Shown piece after piece: positions 17,401 through 30,549 of a stretch of DNA of 64,000 nt. The first letter of the stretch is position 1; each line of letters begins with the position of its first letter. The notes beneath the pieces were generated by a model. The model saw only the letters and a program-made list of their open reading frames with translations. It did no database searches and was not told the DNA's origin. Position numbers and translations under genes: made by a program. The DNA is from Rhynchopus euleeides (lineage: Eukaryota; Euglenozoa; Diplonemea; Diplonemida; Diplonemidae): positions 1,674,001 through 1,738,000 of the forward strand of contig OY723286.1 in assembly GCA_963210315.1 (NCBI GenBank), written 5' to 3'.

Positions 17401-20400
17401 GCATGTAACCGATTGTCACCGATTGTCCTCGTCATGTAACCGATTGTAACCGATCGTTCTTGGCCTGTAACCGATTGTAACCGATTGTTCTTGGCATGTA
17501 ACCGATTGTCACCGATTGTCCTCGTCATGTAACCGATTGTAACCGATCGTTCTTGGCATGTAACCGATTGTAACTGATTGTTCTTGGCATGTAACCGATT
17601 GTAACCGATTGCCCTCGTCATGTAACCGATTGTAACCGATTGTAACCGATTGTTCTTGGCATGTATCCGATTGTAACCGATTGTCCTCGTCATGTAACCG
17701 ATTGTAACCGATCGTTCTTGGCATGTAACCGATTGTCACCGATTGTCCTCGTCATGTAACCGATTGTAACCGATCGTTCTTGGCCTGTAACCGATTGTAA
17801 CCGATTGTTCTTGGCATGTCACCGATTGTCACCGATTGTCCTCGTCATGTAACCGATTGTAACCGATCGTTCTTGGCATGTAACCGATTGTAACCGATTG
17901 TCCTCGTCATGTAACCGATTGTAACCGATCGTTCTTGGCCTGTAACCGATTGTAACCGATTGTTCTTGGCATGTAACCGATTGTCACCGATTGTCCTCGT
18001 CATGTAACCGATTGTAACCGATCGTTCTTGGCATGTAACCGATTGTAACCGATTGTCCTCGTCATGTAACCGATTGTAACCGATCGTTCTTGGCATGTAA
18101 CCGATTGTAACTGATTGTTCTCGGCATGTAACCGATTGTAACCGATTGTTCTTGGCCTGTAACCGATTGTAACCGATTGTTCTCGGCATGTAACCGATTG
18201 TAACCGATTGCCCTCGTCATGTAACCGATTGTAACCGATCGTTCTTGGCATGTAACCGATTGTAACCGATTGTTCTCGGCATGTAACCGATTGTAACCGA
18301 TTGTCCTCGTCATGTAACCGATTGTAACCGATCGTTCTTGGCCTGTAACCGATTGTAACCGATTGTTCTTGGCATGTAACCGATTGTCACCGATTGTCCT
18401 CGTCATGTAACCGATTGTAACCGATCGTTCTTGGCATGTAACCGATTGTAACCGATTGTCCTCGTCATGTAACCGATTGTAACCGATCGTTCTTGGCATG
18501 TAACCGATTGTAACTGATTGTTCTCGGCATGTAACCGATTGTAACCGATTGTTCTTGGCCTGTAACCGATTGTAACCGATTGTTCTTGGCATGTAACCGA
18601 TTGTAACCGATTGTCCTCGTCATGTAACCGATTGTAACCGATCGTTCTTGGCATGTAACCGATTGTCACCGATTGTCCTCGTCATGTAACCGATTGTAAC
18701 CGATTGTTCTTGGCATGTAACCGATTGTCACCGATTGTCCTCGTCATGTAACCGATTGTAACCGATCGTTCTTGGCATGTAACCGATTGTAACCGATTGT
18801 CCTCGTCATGTAACCGATTGTAACCGATCGTTCTTGGCCTGTAACCGATTGTAACCGATTGTTCTTGGCATGTATCCGATTGTAACCGATTGTCCTCGTC
18901 ATGTAACCGATTGTAACCGATCGTTCTTGGCATGTAACCGATTGTCACCGATTGTCCTCGTCATGTAACCGATTGTAACCGATCGTTCTTGGCCTGTAAC
19001 CGATTGTAACCGATTGTTCTTGGCATGTAACCGATTGTCACCGATTGTCCTCGTCATGTAACCGATTGTAACCGATCGTTCTTGGCATGTAACCGATTGT
19101 AACCGATTGTCCTCGTCATGTAACCGATTGTAACCGATCGTTCTTGGCATGTAACCGATTGTCACCGATTGTCCTCGTCATGTAACCGATTGTAACCGAT
19201 CGTTCTTGGCCTGTAACCGATTGTAACCGATTGTTCTTGGCATGTAACCGATTGTCACCGATTGTCCTCGTCATGTAACCGATTGTAACCGATCGTTCTT
19301 GGCATGTAACCGATTGTAACTGATTGTTCTTGGCATGTAACCGATTGTAACCGATTGCCCTCGTCATGTAACCGATTGTAACCGATTGTAACCGATTGTT
19401 CTTGGCATGTATCCGATTGTAACCGATTGTCCTCGTCATGTAACCGATTGTAACCGATCGTTCTTGGCATGTAACCGATTGTCACCGATTGTCCTCGTCA
19501 TGTAACCGATTGTAACCGATCGTTCTTGGCCTGTAACCGATTGTAACCGATTGTTCTTGGCATGTCACCGATTGTCACCGATTGTCCTCGTCATGTAACC
19601 GATTGTAACCGATCGTTCTTGGCATGTAACCGATTGTAACCGATTGTCCTCGTCATGTAACCGATTGTAACCGATCGTTCTTGGCCTGTAACCGATTGTA
19701 ACCGATTGTTCTTGGCATGTAACCGATTGTCACCGATTGTCCTCGTCATGTAACCGATTGTAACCGATCGTTCTTGGCATGTAACCGATTGTAACCGATT
19801 GTCCTCGTCATGTAACCGATTGTAACCGATCGTTCTTGGCATGTAACCGATTGTAACTGATTGTTCTCGGCATGTAACCGATTGTAACCGATTGTTCTTG
19901 GCCTGTAACCGATTGTAACCGATTGTTCTCGGCATGTAACCGATTGTAACCGATTGCCCTCGTCATGTAACCGATTGTAACCGATCGTTCTTGGCATGTA
20001 ACCGATTGTAACCGATTGTTCTCGGCATGTAACCGATTGTAACCGATTGTCCTCGTCATGTAACCGATTGTAACCGATCGTTCTTGGCCTGTAACCGATT
20101 GTAACCGATTGTTCTTGGCATGTAACCGATTGTCACCGATTGTCCTCGTCATGTAACCGATTGTAACCGATCGTTCTTGGCATGTAACCGATTGTAACCG
20201 ATTGTCCTCGTCATGTAACCGATTGTAACCGATCGTTCTTGGCATGTAACCGATTGTAACTGATTGTTCTCGGCATGTAACCGATTGTAACCGATTGTTC
20301 TTGGCCTGTAACCGATTGTAACCGATTGTTCTTGGCATGTAACCGATTGTCACCGATTGTCCTCGTCATGTAACCGATTGTAACCGATCGTTCTTGGCAT

Positions 20401-23384
20401 GTAACCGATTGTAACTGATTGTTCTCGGCATGTAACCGATTGTAACCGATTGTTCTTGGCCTGTAACCGATTGTAACCGATTGTTCTCGGCATGTAACCG
20501 ATTGTAACCGATTGCCCTCGTCATGTAACCGATTGTAACCGATCGTTCTTGGCATGTAACCGATTGTAACCGATTGTTCTCGGCATGTAACCGATTGTCA
20601 CCGATTGTTCTCGGCATGTCACCGATTGTAACCGATTGTAACTGATTGTTCTCGGCATGTAACCGATTGTAACCGATTGTTCTTGGCCTGTAACCGATTG
20701 TAACCGATTGTTCTTGGCATGTAACCGATTGTCACCGATTGTTCTCGGCATGTCACCGATTGTAACCGATTGTAACTGATTGTTCTCGGCATGTAACCGA
20801 TTGTAACCGATTGTTCTTGGCCTGTAACCGATTGTAACCGATTGTTCTCGGCATGTAACCGATTGTAACCGATTGCCCTCGTCATGTAACCGATTGTAAC
20901 CGATCGTTCTTGGCATGTAACCGATTGTAACCGATTGTTCTCGGCATGTAACCGATTGTAACCGATTGTCCTCGTCATGTAACCGATTGTAACCGATCGT
21001 TCTTGGCCTGTAACCGATTGTAACCGATTGTTCTTGGCATGTAACCGATTGTCACCGATTGTCCTCGTCATGTAACCGATTGTAACCGATCGTTCTTGGC
21101 ATGTAACCGATTGTAACCGATTGTCCTCGTCATGTAACCGATTGTAACCGATCGTTCTTGGCATGTAACCGATTGTAACTGATTGTTCTCGGCATGTAAC
21201 CGATTGTAACCGATTGTTCTTGCCCTGTAACCGATTGTAACCGATTGTTCTTGGCATGTAACCGATTGTCACCGATTGTCCTCGTCATGTAACCGATTGT
21301 AACCGATCGTTCTTGGCATGTAACCGATTGTAACTGATTGTTCTCGGCATGTAACCGATTGTAACCGATTGTTCTTGGCATGTAACCGATTGTCACCGAT
21401 TGTCCTCGTCATGTAACCGCTTGTAACCGATCGTTCTTGGCATGTAACCGATTGTAACTGATTGTTCTCGGCATGTAACCGATTGTAACCGATTGTTCTT
21501 GGCCTGTAACCGATTGTAACCGATTGTTCTCGGCATGTAACCGATTGTAACCGATTGCCCTCGTCATGTAACCGATTGTAACCGATCGTTCTTGGCATGT
21601 AACCGATTGTAACCGATTGTTCTCGGCATGTAACCGATTGTAACCGATTGTCCTCGTCATGTAACCGATTGTAACCGATCGTTCTTGCCATGTAACCGAT
21701 TGTAACTGATTGTTCTCGGCATGTAACCGATTGTAACCGATTGTTCTCGGCATGTCACCGATTGTAACCGATTGTCCTCGTCATGTAACCGATTGTAACG
21801 GATCGTTCTTGGCATGTAACCGATTGTAACCGATTGTTCTCGGCATGTAACCGATTGTAACCGATTGTCCTCGTCATGTAACCGATTGTAACCGATCGTT
21901 CTTGGCCTGTAACCGATTGTAACCGATTGTTCTTGGCATGTAACCGATTGTCACCGATTGTCCTCGTCATGTAACCGATTGTAACCGATCGTTCTTGGCA
22001 TGTAACCGATTGTAACCGATTGTCCTCGTCATGTAACCGATTGTAACCGATCGTTCTTGGCATGTAACCGATTGTAACTGATTGTTCTCGGCATGTAACC
22101 GATTGTAACCGATTGTTCTTGCCCTGTAACCGATTGTAACCGATTGTTCTTGGCATGTAACCGATTGTCACCGATTGTCCTCGTCATGTAACCGATTGTA
22201 ACCGATCGTTCTTGGCATGTAACCGATTGTAACTGATTGTTCTCGGCATGTAACCGATTGTAACCGATTGTTCTTGGCATGTAACCGATTGTCACCGATT
22301 GTCCTCGTCATGTAACCGCTTGTAACCGATCGTTCTTGGCATGTAACCGATTGTAACTGATTGTTCTCGGCATGTAACCGATTGTAACCGATTGTTCTTG
22401 GCCTGTAACCGATTGTAACCGATTGTTCTCGGCATGTAACCGATTGTAACCGATTGCCCTCGTCATGTAACCGATTGTAACCGATCGTTCTTGGCATGTA
22501 ACCGATTGTAACCGATTGTTCTCGGCATGTAACCGATTGTAACCGATTGTCCTCGTCATGTAACCGATTGTAACCGATCGTTCTTGCCATGTAACCGATT
22601 GTAACTGATTGTTCTCGGCATGTAACCGATTGTAACCGATTGTTCTCGGCATGTCACCGATTGTAACCGATTGTCCTCGTCATGTAACCGATTGTAACGG
22701 ATCGTTCTTGGCATGTAACCGATTGTAACCGATTGTTCTCGGCATGTAACCGATTGTAACCGATCGTTCTTGGCATGTAACCGATTGTAACTGATTGTTC
22801 TTGGCATGTAACCGATTGTAACCGATCGTTCTTGGCATGTAACCGATTGTAACCGATTGTTCTTGGCCTGTAACCGATTGTTCTCGGCATGTAACCGATT
22901 GTAACCGATTGTTCTTGGCCTGTAACCGATTGTAACCGATTGTTCTCGGCATGTAACCGATTGTAACCGATTGTTCTCGGCATGTAACCGATTGTAACCG
23001 ATCGTTCTTGGCATGTAACCGATTGTAACCGATTGTTCTCGGCATGTAACCGATTGTAACCGATTGTTATCGTCATGTAACCGATTGTAACCGATCGTTC
23101 TTGGCATGTAACCGATTGTAACCGATTGTTCTCGGCATGTAACCGATTGTAACCGATTGTTCTCGTCATGTAACCGATTGTAACCGATCGTTCTTGGCAT
23201 GTAACCGATTGTAACTGATTGTTCTTGGCATGTAACCGATTGTAACCGATTGCCCTCGTCATGTAACCGATTGTAACCGATTGTAACCGATTGTTCTTGG
23301 CATGTAACCGATTGTAACCGATCGTTCTTGGCATGTAACCGATTGTAACCGATTGTTCTTGGCATGTAACCGATTGTAACCGAA
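14436..23384. repeat. 9-kb minisatellite of a 31-bp unit with higher-order duplications
   Basis: About 288 head-to-tail units of 31 bp. Each has two copies of TGTAACCGAT followed by a variable tail such as TGTTCTTGGCA, TGTCCTCGTCA, TGTTCTCGGCA or TGTTCTTGGCC. The tail variants act as labels and reveal block duplications in tandem: an offset of 1,209 bp (39 units; 14890-15389 with 16099-16598), of 1,746 bp (16936-18592 with 18682-20338) and of 899 bp (29 units; about 21130-21753 with 22029-22652). A few units are 10 bp longer. Because 31 is not a multiple of three, every minus-strand frame reads the same 31-residue repeat, giving many spurious ORFs. There are no unique spacers, so it is not a CRISPR array. 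Confidence 0.97.
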
Positions 23385-23553
23385 ACAGAACGGTGTCTCC
23401 CCTTGCCCCCTCCACTCTCGGTCACTCTGCGTGCCTCCCAGATGTTGTGTGCGGACCCCTCAGCAGACTGCTTAACTTTAACTTTGCTGCACCTACGTTG
23501 CTCACACAGCACTAACTCACTGCAGGCACTGGCACGTTCCACAGCTTCTGATA
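23385..23553. promoter_or_regulatory. Short leader between the satellite and the transposase-OTU gene
   Basis: 169 bp separate the last satellite unit from the ATG at 23554. No TATA box is evident. A minus-strand frame starts at 23542, 12 bp from the + strand start codon, and runs into the satellite. It has 55 non-repeat residues before entering the repeat. If real, this would be a divergent promoter, but I see no supporting homology. Confidence 0.3.
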
Positions 23554-26500
23554 ATGTCCGGCTTGGTTACCTTCGCGGAAGCGTGCAAGCTGCAGGGTAT
23601 CCCAGACGAGACTACGGGGAAGGTCGCGGGTGCGCTTCTCCGCAACGCAGGATGGCCGAAACCCGTAACGAGCCGGACCTCAAACGGCGTGCAGAAGATG
23701 TATTGCTTGGCAGATATCCGTCGGCCCAATCCCCTCTCCTCCGAAGAGGCAATCCGGCAGTTGACTGCTTCGTCCCCGGGCCGCTGCTTCCCCGACGATG
23801 TCCTGATCGCTCCTCTGGGTGAGCCCGATGATCTCGCTGATCAGGCGGCGCTCCTCCCCCACCCCGAGGATGCGGATCCCGTCTCGCAGAGCGTGATCTC
23901 GGCGGTCACGCGGGGTCCTGCTGCTGCTGGCAACGACGAGCCTGATGAGCCTGAGGCGCCTCCGTCACCGACTCCCGTGCCGCCGAAACCTCTGCCTGCC
24001 GCGCTCCCACCGACGTCTCCGACGAGTCCCGCCGACGATGTCGACATTGGTTCTTCTGTGTGCAGTGACCCTGCCGACCTCGCCAGCCTCGATGACCTCG
24101 CCGACCTCGCCGACTCCGCCTGCCCCGTTGACTCCGCCTCCCACGCCAACACCGACTCCCCCGTTGCGACTGCGATGGACGCGTTGCGTGACGCTGTGGC
24201 TGCTGGTGAGGGGTGGTGCTGCATCAGCAGCGCCGAGTACCTGACTCTCCTGCGCTCCCTCTTGCCCGCAGGTGCGAAGGTGTCGGACACCGCCCTCTTC
24301 TCCCTGGTGAAGGAGAACGCCGACTGCATGTCTTCTGCTCTGCATCCTCACGAGAAGGGTAGTGATACCCGGGGGATGAAGAAGAAGTACTGCATCGGAA
24401 ATGCAGTGCCGGGACGGCCGTGCAGCCTCCACTTCGTCGGACAGGGCACGCCTCCGCCGGCCCCCGTGGGGCGCCCCTCCAAGACCCTCCCCGAGCGGGT
24501 CTTGCAGGTCAAGGCTTTGCAGAAGGCCTTGCTGAGGGCGAAGGACCGCATTGCGCAGCTGACGGAGGAGTTGGCTGCTGCGCACGAGGTTCTCGGGCGC
24601 AAGGGGGACATTGTTCTTCGTGGGGTGACGGGCCGGAAGTCCTGCACCGAGCCCTACCCCATGAAGGTGCTGCGGGCGCTGTTGGAGTTGCGGATGGCTG
24701 GCATCGGTCAGGAGTCGTCGCGCAGGGTGCTGCGCGACATCATCAAGCTCCTGAGCGATGGGGTGGAGATGCCGATCCCCTCTCGCTGGACGCTCCGCGA
24801 ATTCGAGATCCCGAGCGGAGCGGCTTCCTTCGCCGTCTTCTTGGAGGATGTCGCGAGGACGCAGACCGGCGGAGGGGGCCTAGGCAAAGACCGGCAGAAG
24901 GCCACCCTCTCCCTCGCCCACGATGCCACCTCCTCCTTGGGCCGGAGTAGTGTCTCGCTGCACGTTGTCACCGCCCACGTCGCTGCAGACGAGAATCGCG
25001 TACGCGGGGCCTGCGCCTCCGCCCTCCCCCTGAAGAACGGGAAGGCTGCAGGGAAGACCTCCAACCTGCAGGCGGTCCGCCGCATAGTCTCCGCCCACAA
25101 GCTCCGTATTAGCAACGCCACCCTGAGCGACCATGCTAGCACGGAGGCGAAGGCGACCAGGGACGCGGGGGGCGCCATCGTCCACCTACGGTGCATGCAC
25201 CATAAGGTTGGAGGCGCACTGAAGTACGCAGTGCAGACGGCGGGGAAGGCCTTGATGATGTCTCATCGGGTCGACCCGGCAGCCAACGTTGCCAGCGTAC
25301 TTGCAGTCCTCGACCCGACAAACGGCCGGTCAACCGCCGGGGTCATTTTCGTGGATGCTGAGCTTGGGAAAGCACTTGACATGCGCTACCCCCGGGGCCT
25401 GGGGTTTGCCCGTGAGCGGGGGTCGAAGTGGCATGCCCGTCCTCAGCAGTGCTCCCGCCTCCTCAAGTTCTCCGCCTCCATCCTGGAGATGGTGAGAGAG
25501 GAGCGGTTCACCCCGACTGCGACAGAGATCCTCACTCTTCTGGGGACCCCCACCGTCGCCGCCTACTGTGCAGCCTGCCATTTCATTGGCAGCCTGTACT
25601 TGAGGTTCCTCAACGACCTCAAGCCCAGGCGGTTGAACGAGGAGACGGGCCGCCTCGAGGTCAACTTCGAGGCGGGATGGGGTGTGCTGAGGCCGCTGCA
25701 CCTCCTCGCCCGCGACCTGAGCGCCGACTCCGCCGACAACGACTTCCCTGCCCTGCGGAAGCATTGGGGACAACCCCGCCACGGTGAGGAGGAGGTGGGG
25801 CGGGCTGAGGCGTTGGAGGTGGTGAAGGATCACCACGATGTATTTGCGGAGGTCTGGGTTCCCTGCATCCAGGGGTTTGCGAGCACATTGGCAAGGTTCA
25901 TCGGCTACGATGAAGCTGCAATGGCGTCGGCATCACCCGAAGACCTCCCTTCGCTACCCTCCACACAAGACCTCGCAGAGTGTGTGGCTGGGAATGCATC
26001 GTTCTTGGCGCAGAGGGCCCCCAACCTCTCTTCTGCTGCCTTGTCTGGGATTACCCAGAGCAAGGTGAACCGCTTCCTGTTGGGTTATGGCAACTGCAAC
26101 AACGCAAGGTATGCAGGCTCTTCAGCCTCCTTTTTTCTCCCCTCCCTTCGTTCTTTTTTTTTACATCGCAACAACATATGCTGGCAGAGTCAGAACCGAT
26201 AGATTTTTTTTATCTCATTCATTGTCATTCTCTCTTCCTCTCTTCTTCATGACTTTTCCAAGTCACGAAGAAGACTACTTCATTATCACCATTTCCTGTT
26301 TTCAGTGTGATTCGTCGTACAACCATTCCTTTCCATCGCCTTACAGGTACGGCCGTTTGCTGCGCCAGGCGAAGCGGGCGCGGAAGAAGACCCGTGGCGG
26401 GATGTACACCGAGGCCGCGGCGAACACCGCCACGGGGGCTTCTGCGGCTGCGCTGAAGGCCGTCAGCGGGGTGGCCCACCCTGACCTCGTCCGCCTCTGC

Positions 26501-29467
26501 GCCCTCCACGCCATCCCTGTCACGGCGATGAGCAAGGGAAAGGAGGTGGCGCGGCAGAAGGAGGCGCTGACACGCAGCTTTGCTGAGAAGCTGTGTGGCC
26601 CTGGCTCTGCGGATGCCCGTGTCTGGGTGGAGCGGCTGAAGTCCGTGAAGGAGGCAGTTGGCATCCTTCCGGTTCGTTCGAAACCGCTGTCCAGATTTTT
26701 GCGGAAGGCGGGGCTGAAGCCGTGGGGGTCCGACGCTGTCTCGTCTGCGTCGCACGACGTCCGTGTGCGCTTTGCCCTGACGCAGTGGGGGCGAATCCTC
26801 CCCATTCTGCGGGAGAAGGGGCAGCAGCTGCAGCCGAGGGAGCGGCTGGGCCGCCTCGACGCCCCCACCCTGTTCGCGTTGTTGGCCAAGGCGGGCCTGA
26901 AGGTGGAGGCTGGGGAGACGAAGCGCGACCTCTCCGCCCTCCTCCTGCGCAACTGGACGGAGCAGTTGAGTGGCCATGTCGAGGCCGTGGAGGAGACCCT
27001 TGGCTTGAAGGCCCGCACCTTCCCCGACACCATCTCGCCCTCCGTGGTAGATACAATCACGGAGCTCTACCGGAGAGTGAAGACTGCACCTGCTGCGTTG
27101 AAAGAGGAGAAGGGACAGGGTGAGGATGGCAAGGGTTGTGAGGATGGTGAGGAGGCTGTGGATGCTGTGGATGCTGTGGAGGAGGAGGAGGAGGAGGAAG
27201 AGGAGGTGGAGGTGGGTGATGAGGCTGATCCTGAGGCAAATGATGTTGGGGCGGCTAGGATCGCTCTCCTGAATGAGCATTGTTTTCCTCTCGGCCTCCA
27301 CGCCTCTCCAGGTTGTGGGCGGCAGAAGGATGGTGTGTTGCATGCGTCGGAGTCCACGCACGAGGGGGGTTGGGCTTCCCTCAACTGGTTTTTGGGTGAG
27401 TGTGGCATCCAGTTTCTCACCTTCCGGGAGATGCAGGTTTTGCAACACGAGGTCAATCCAGAGAGCTTTCACTGGACCGGTAAGTTCACGCTGGCAACGA
27501 TGCAACGGGCCATCGAACAGCACACAAGTGGACTCCGGAACAATGGCTATCGGCTTCTGCCGGTAAGTAAAAAAAATACCTTTGTTGATGATCCTCAGTC
27601 TATTTCTTCCCCAGCCCTCTTTTTTTTTAACCGTCAAACTCTGCATTGGATGGTTGCCTTCCCCCTCAAAGACACCGTTGCCACATTGCAGAAGTTGACT
27701 CCAGCCCAACTGCACGCCTATCCGCGCGAAACGCTTTATTGGGTGGTTCACGACACGGACACTGCCAAGCGCGCCATTGCCGCAGGGGATCTGGATCGGG
27801 AAAGCCATGCATATGAAGTTTTTAAACTTGTGCCGAAAGGTGTCCTCCCCACCACCAAGGCACAATTTTTTGGCACCCGACCCAGGCGCACATTCCCTGT
27901 GGCAGTGAAGTCGCGTTCTGTTGTTCGGAGCGGGCCCACAGTCCGGAAGAGAAAACGGTTTGGGGGGACTGAAGTCATTGACCTCTCCCAGGTGCCAGAG
28001 ACCCCAAGAGACAAGAAGGGGCGCCTTGGACATGGGAGGTATGATACGGCTCAACTGAGTGACGAGTCATACATTCCAGCAACTTCCCAACGCCACCTCA
28101 TCCCAGAGACCCTGCTGTATTTTTCGAAATACCACCATCTCCCCGTCACAGATACTGTGCAGGAAGGTGACGGCTTTTTTCTTTCCCTCCTCCGTTTCAA
28201 CCGTTTTTCTGCGTACCAGTCAGTCCGCGCTCTGCGTGAGAGTGCCTTTGGTGACGCAACAAACATGAAACACGACCTGGAGGTGTACCTCATGAAAATA
28301 CACAAGGATACCCTTGCTTCTGTTTTTGAAGAGAAGGGGGAGAAGAACCTGCCCGTACATGAAAGGCACCAGTCTCTCGTTCACTGGCGCAAGAGTATGT
28401 GCAAAGCGGCGGAAGATGAAAAGGTGACCCAACGTGGTGGTTCTTTTGCCCTGCATTTTTTTGTGAATGTGCACCAGATTCGCTTGAGAATTATTACTCA
28501 GAACAAGGAAGGTAAACCCAGGGTCAGGGAGTTACGGCCTCGCACATGGTGTGAGAAGGCAAAGAACTGGGAAGCAGGAAGTACGGCTTCTCTCCCTACT
28601 ATCTTCCTTTACCAGTACCGGCAGGATACCCAAACGAATTTTTACTCCCTCCACCTCCCCACTGAGCGTGACTTTTCCCGTGCTTCAAGTGTTTTTTATA
28701 GAATTCAGAACATGGGTCCAAACGTGGAAAACGCACAAGAACAAATGGAGCAAGAGGATATGCGGAGGAAGGCGGTCCCCATGGCACTCCCCTGTCCCGG
28801 TCCACGGAGGCCCCACGTACCTGACAAGGGCATCGACAATCCCGCGTCTCGTCATGATACCCTCACGCAACGTCTTCTCTTGTTTTCCCTGAGCACAGTC
28901 AATGTGCCTGGTGATGGGAATTGCCTGTTTCATGCTTTTCATGAATGTCTCACAGGCAACCCACGTGGGGGCGCTTCCCTTCGCGAAGAAGCCGTCAATT
29001 TTGTGACTGCAATGGCGGCTTCTCTTTCATGCAGAGAGGTGCAACCGGAAGTGGAGGCGGTGAGAATGTGGGGAAATCTCCCGTACCATCCCTGCCAACC
29101 CCTTGACGACGGTAGTGAGCCATACGTGCTTACCCGTTTAAGAACGAGAAGGTATGCAGAGGATGGCGAAATTTCTGTTCTTTCCACAATGAAGAATGTC
29201 TTGATCACAGTCGTCACGAACATGATTTATCCTGGTAATCATGATGACTTTGCTTCAGGATTTAACAGTTATGTCCCCCTTTCTTACAACTTCACCTCCA
29301 TTGACACCACCCTCCAGGATTTTCCTCCAGACAGACGTGTGACCCTGGCTAACCTGGGTCAGGCTGGGGTTGGGGATCATTTCATGTGGATCAAAGGGAC
29401 ACAGGCCAACTTGGAAGCCACACATCGCAAGGGTTTGCGTTCTGTTTCAACAAGAGCTGGGACCTGA
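23554..29467 (+). CDS. Two-exon gene: transposase-like protein with a C-terminal OTU peptidase
   Basis: Exons 23554-26108 and 26347-29467 join in frame (AG|G = Arg) to give about 1,891 residues. Residues 1-50 look like a DNA-binding segment (VTFAEACKLQGIPDE). 100-230 is Pro/Ala/Asp-rich linker and 320-365 is coiled coil. Residues 440-560 have an RNase H-fold transposase look: LAHDATSSLG with D457, ATLSDHAS with D526 after 68 residues, then LRCMHH, the C-x-x-H that follows the second Asp in hAT/KDZ-type enzymes. The third acidic residue is not identified. Exon 2 begins with a basic stretch and has a long Glu/Asp run near 27180-27230. It ends in an OTU domain: VPGDGNCLFHAF with Cys at 28922-28924, SLREEAVNFV, and GVGDHFMWI with His at 29378-29380. 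I read it as a large autonomous DNA transposon protein. The superfamily is uncertain. A possible donor at 27563 is not needed to keep the frame. Confidence 0.65.
26109..26346 (+). other. Intron of the transposase-OTU gene
   Basis: 238 bp with donor AAG|GTATGC and acceptor TTACAG|GTACGG. It is T-rich and low in GC compared with both exons. Removing it restores an Arg codon and links two long frames that otherwise overlap only in the intron. Confidence 0.75.
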
Positions 29468-30549
29468 CACAGGCCAATCAAGGGGTTGCCCCCCCCCCCC
29501 CCACTCCTGGTGTAGTGGTAGTGACTACAAAAAGGACTAACATTGCAAGAAGGTGCTGGGAGGCTTGCTTTTCCATTCACTCTCGACGATCAAACCCCCC
29601 CCCCCCCACTTCACTTTTCCATTCACTCTCGACAATCAAGCCCCCACTTCTTGACTGCCCCCCCCCCATGTTACTTTCAACAAACTTTGCCCATCCTTCA
29701 ATCTTCCATTCGATCAGTTTGGCTTTTTCCAAAGCCTCGTTTTCCTTTTATTTCAATAGTCCACACCTAAACGGCGTACGCCTTGGCAAGCGTTTGAAAG
29801 GACAGCCTTGGGATTGCAGCTCACTGGAATCGCTGAAGGAAGCCCCCCGCCCCCCCCCCCCCCCCGCCCCCACCCCCACCCACTCTCCCTTTCACAAGTC
29901 ACGATACATTCCCACACCATACTGTTCCATGTGCACTCCATCCAACAGGACCGCCACACGTGTTAAACCCCATTCCCTGTTCCCAAGGCAGGGCAACCTT
30001 TATGGTTGAGTGGTGAGGGGCACAAAGAGACAATAGGTTTTAATGCAGATGCGGACATGTTGGAAAGAGCTCCCCCACCCCCCAACACACCATTCTTGTG
30101 CTCCGCTCCCTTCTACTTCTATTTCACTACCCCCCCCCCCCAACACACACAGGCACGGGCCAGGACCCGTGCAGGGTTAACCCGCCTAACAATTAGTAAA
30201 GAGTGATCACCAGTGACAACACCCGTGCAGGGTTACCCACTTGACAATTAACAAAGAGGGCTCAACACCCGTGCAGGGTTAACCCGCCTAACAATTAGTA
30301 AAGAGCGATCAACAGTGACAACACCCGTGCAGGGTTTACCCGCCTAACAGTTAATAAAGAGTGATCAACGGTGACAACACCCGTGCAGGGTTACCTACCT
30401 GACAATTAATAAAGGAGGGATCAACACATGATGAGGCACGGGAGGGTGGCAAAAGGCCCCCAGACCCCAGAAATCACCGAAAAATGACATTCTCGATGTG
30501 CGGTGGGTCTGGTTTCTAGGTTTTTCGGGAGAAAATTGGCCAAAATAAT
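29468..30549. other. C-rich non-coding stretch with a short tandem array
   Basis: Long C-runs occur at about 29491, 29597, 29660, 29854 and 30130. At about 30166-30429 there are five tandem copies of a 46-56-bp unit beginning CCCGTGCAGGGTTA and ending with AATTARTAAAGAG plus a variable tail. No gene is visible. These could be subterminal repeats of the preceding transposon-like gene, but no matching terminal inverted repeat was found. Confidence 0.55.

Noticed and set aside
14436-23384. CRISPR array
   Set aside because: The 31-bp units follow each other without unique spacers, the host is eukaryotic, and no cas gene is near. It is a minisatellite.
14436-23542. Many long minus-strand ORFs with TIGYNRLH repeats
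   Set aside because: They follow automatically from a stop-poor 31-bp unit read in three frames. No start signal or non-repeat domain supports a gene.
23385-23553. Divergent promoter driving a gene into the satellite
   Set aside because: Only a 55-residue non-repeat start is open, with no homology; this is not enough to call a gene.
27563-27614. Second intron in the transposase-OTU gene
   Set aside because: GTAAGT and TTCCCCAG are present, but a 52-bp intron would shift the frame, whereas the unspliced frame stays open to the OTU domain.
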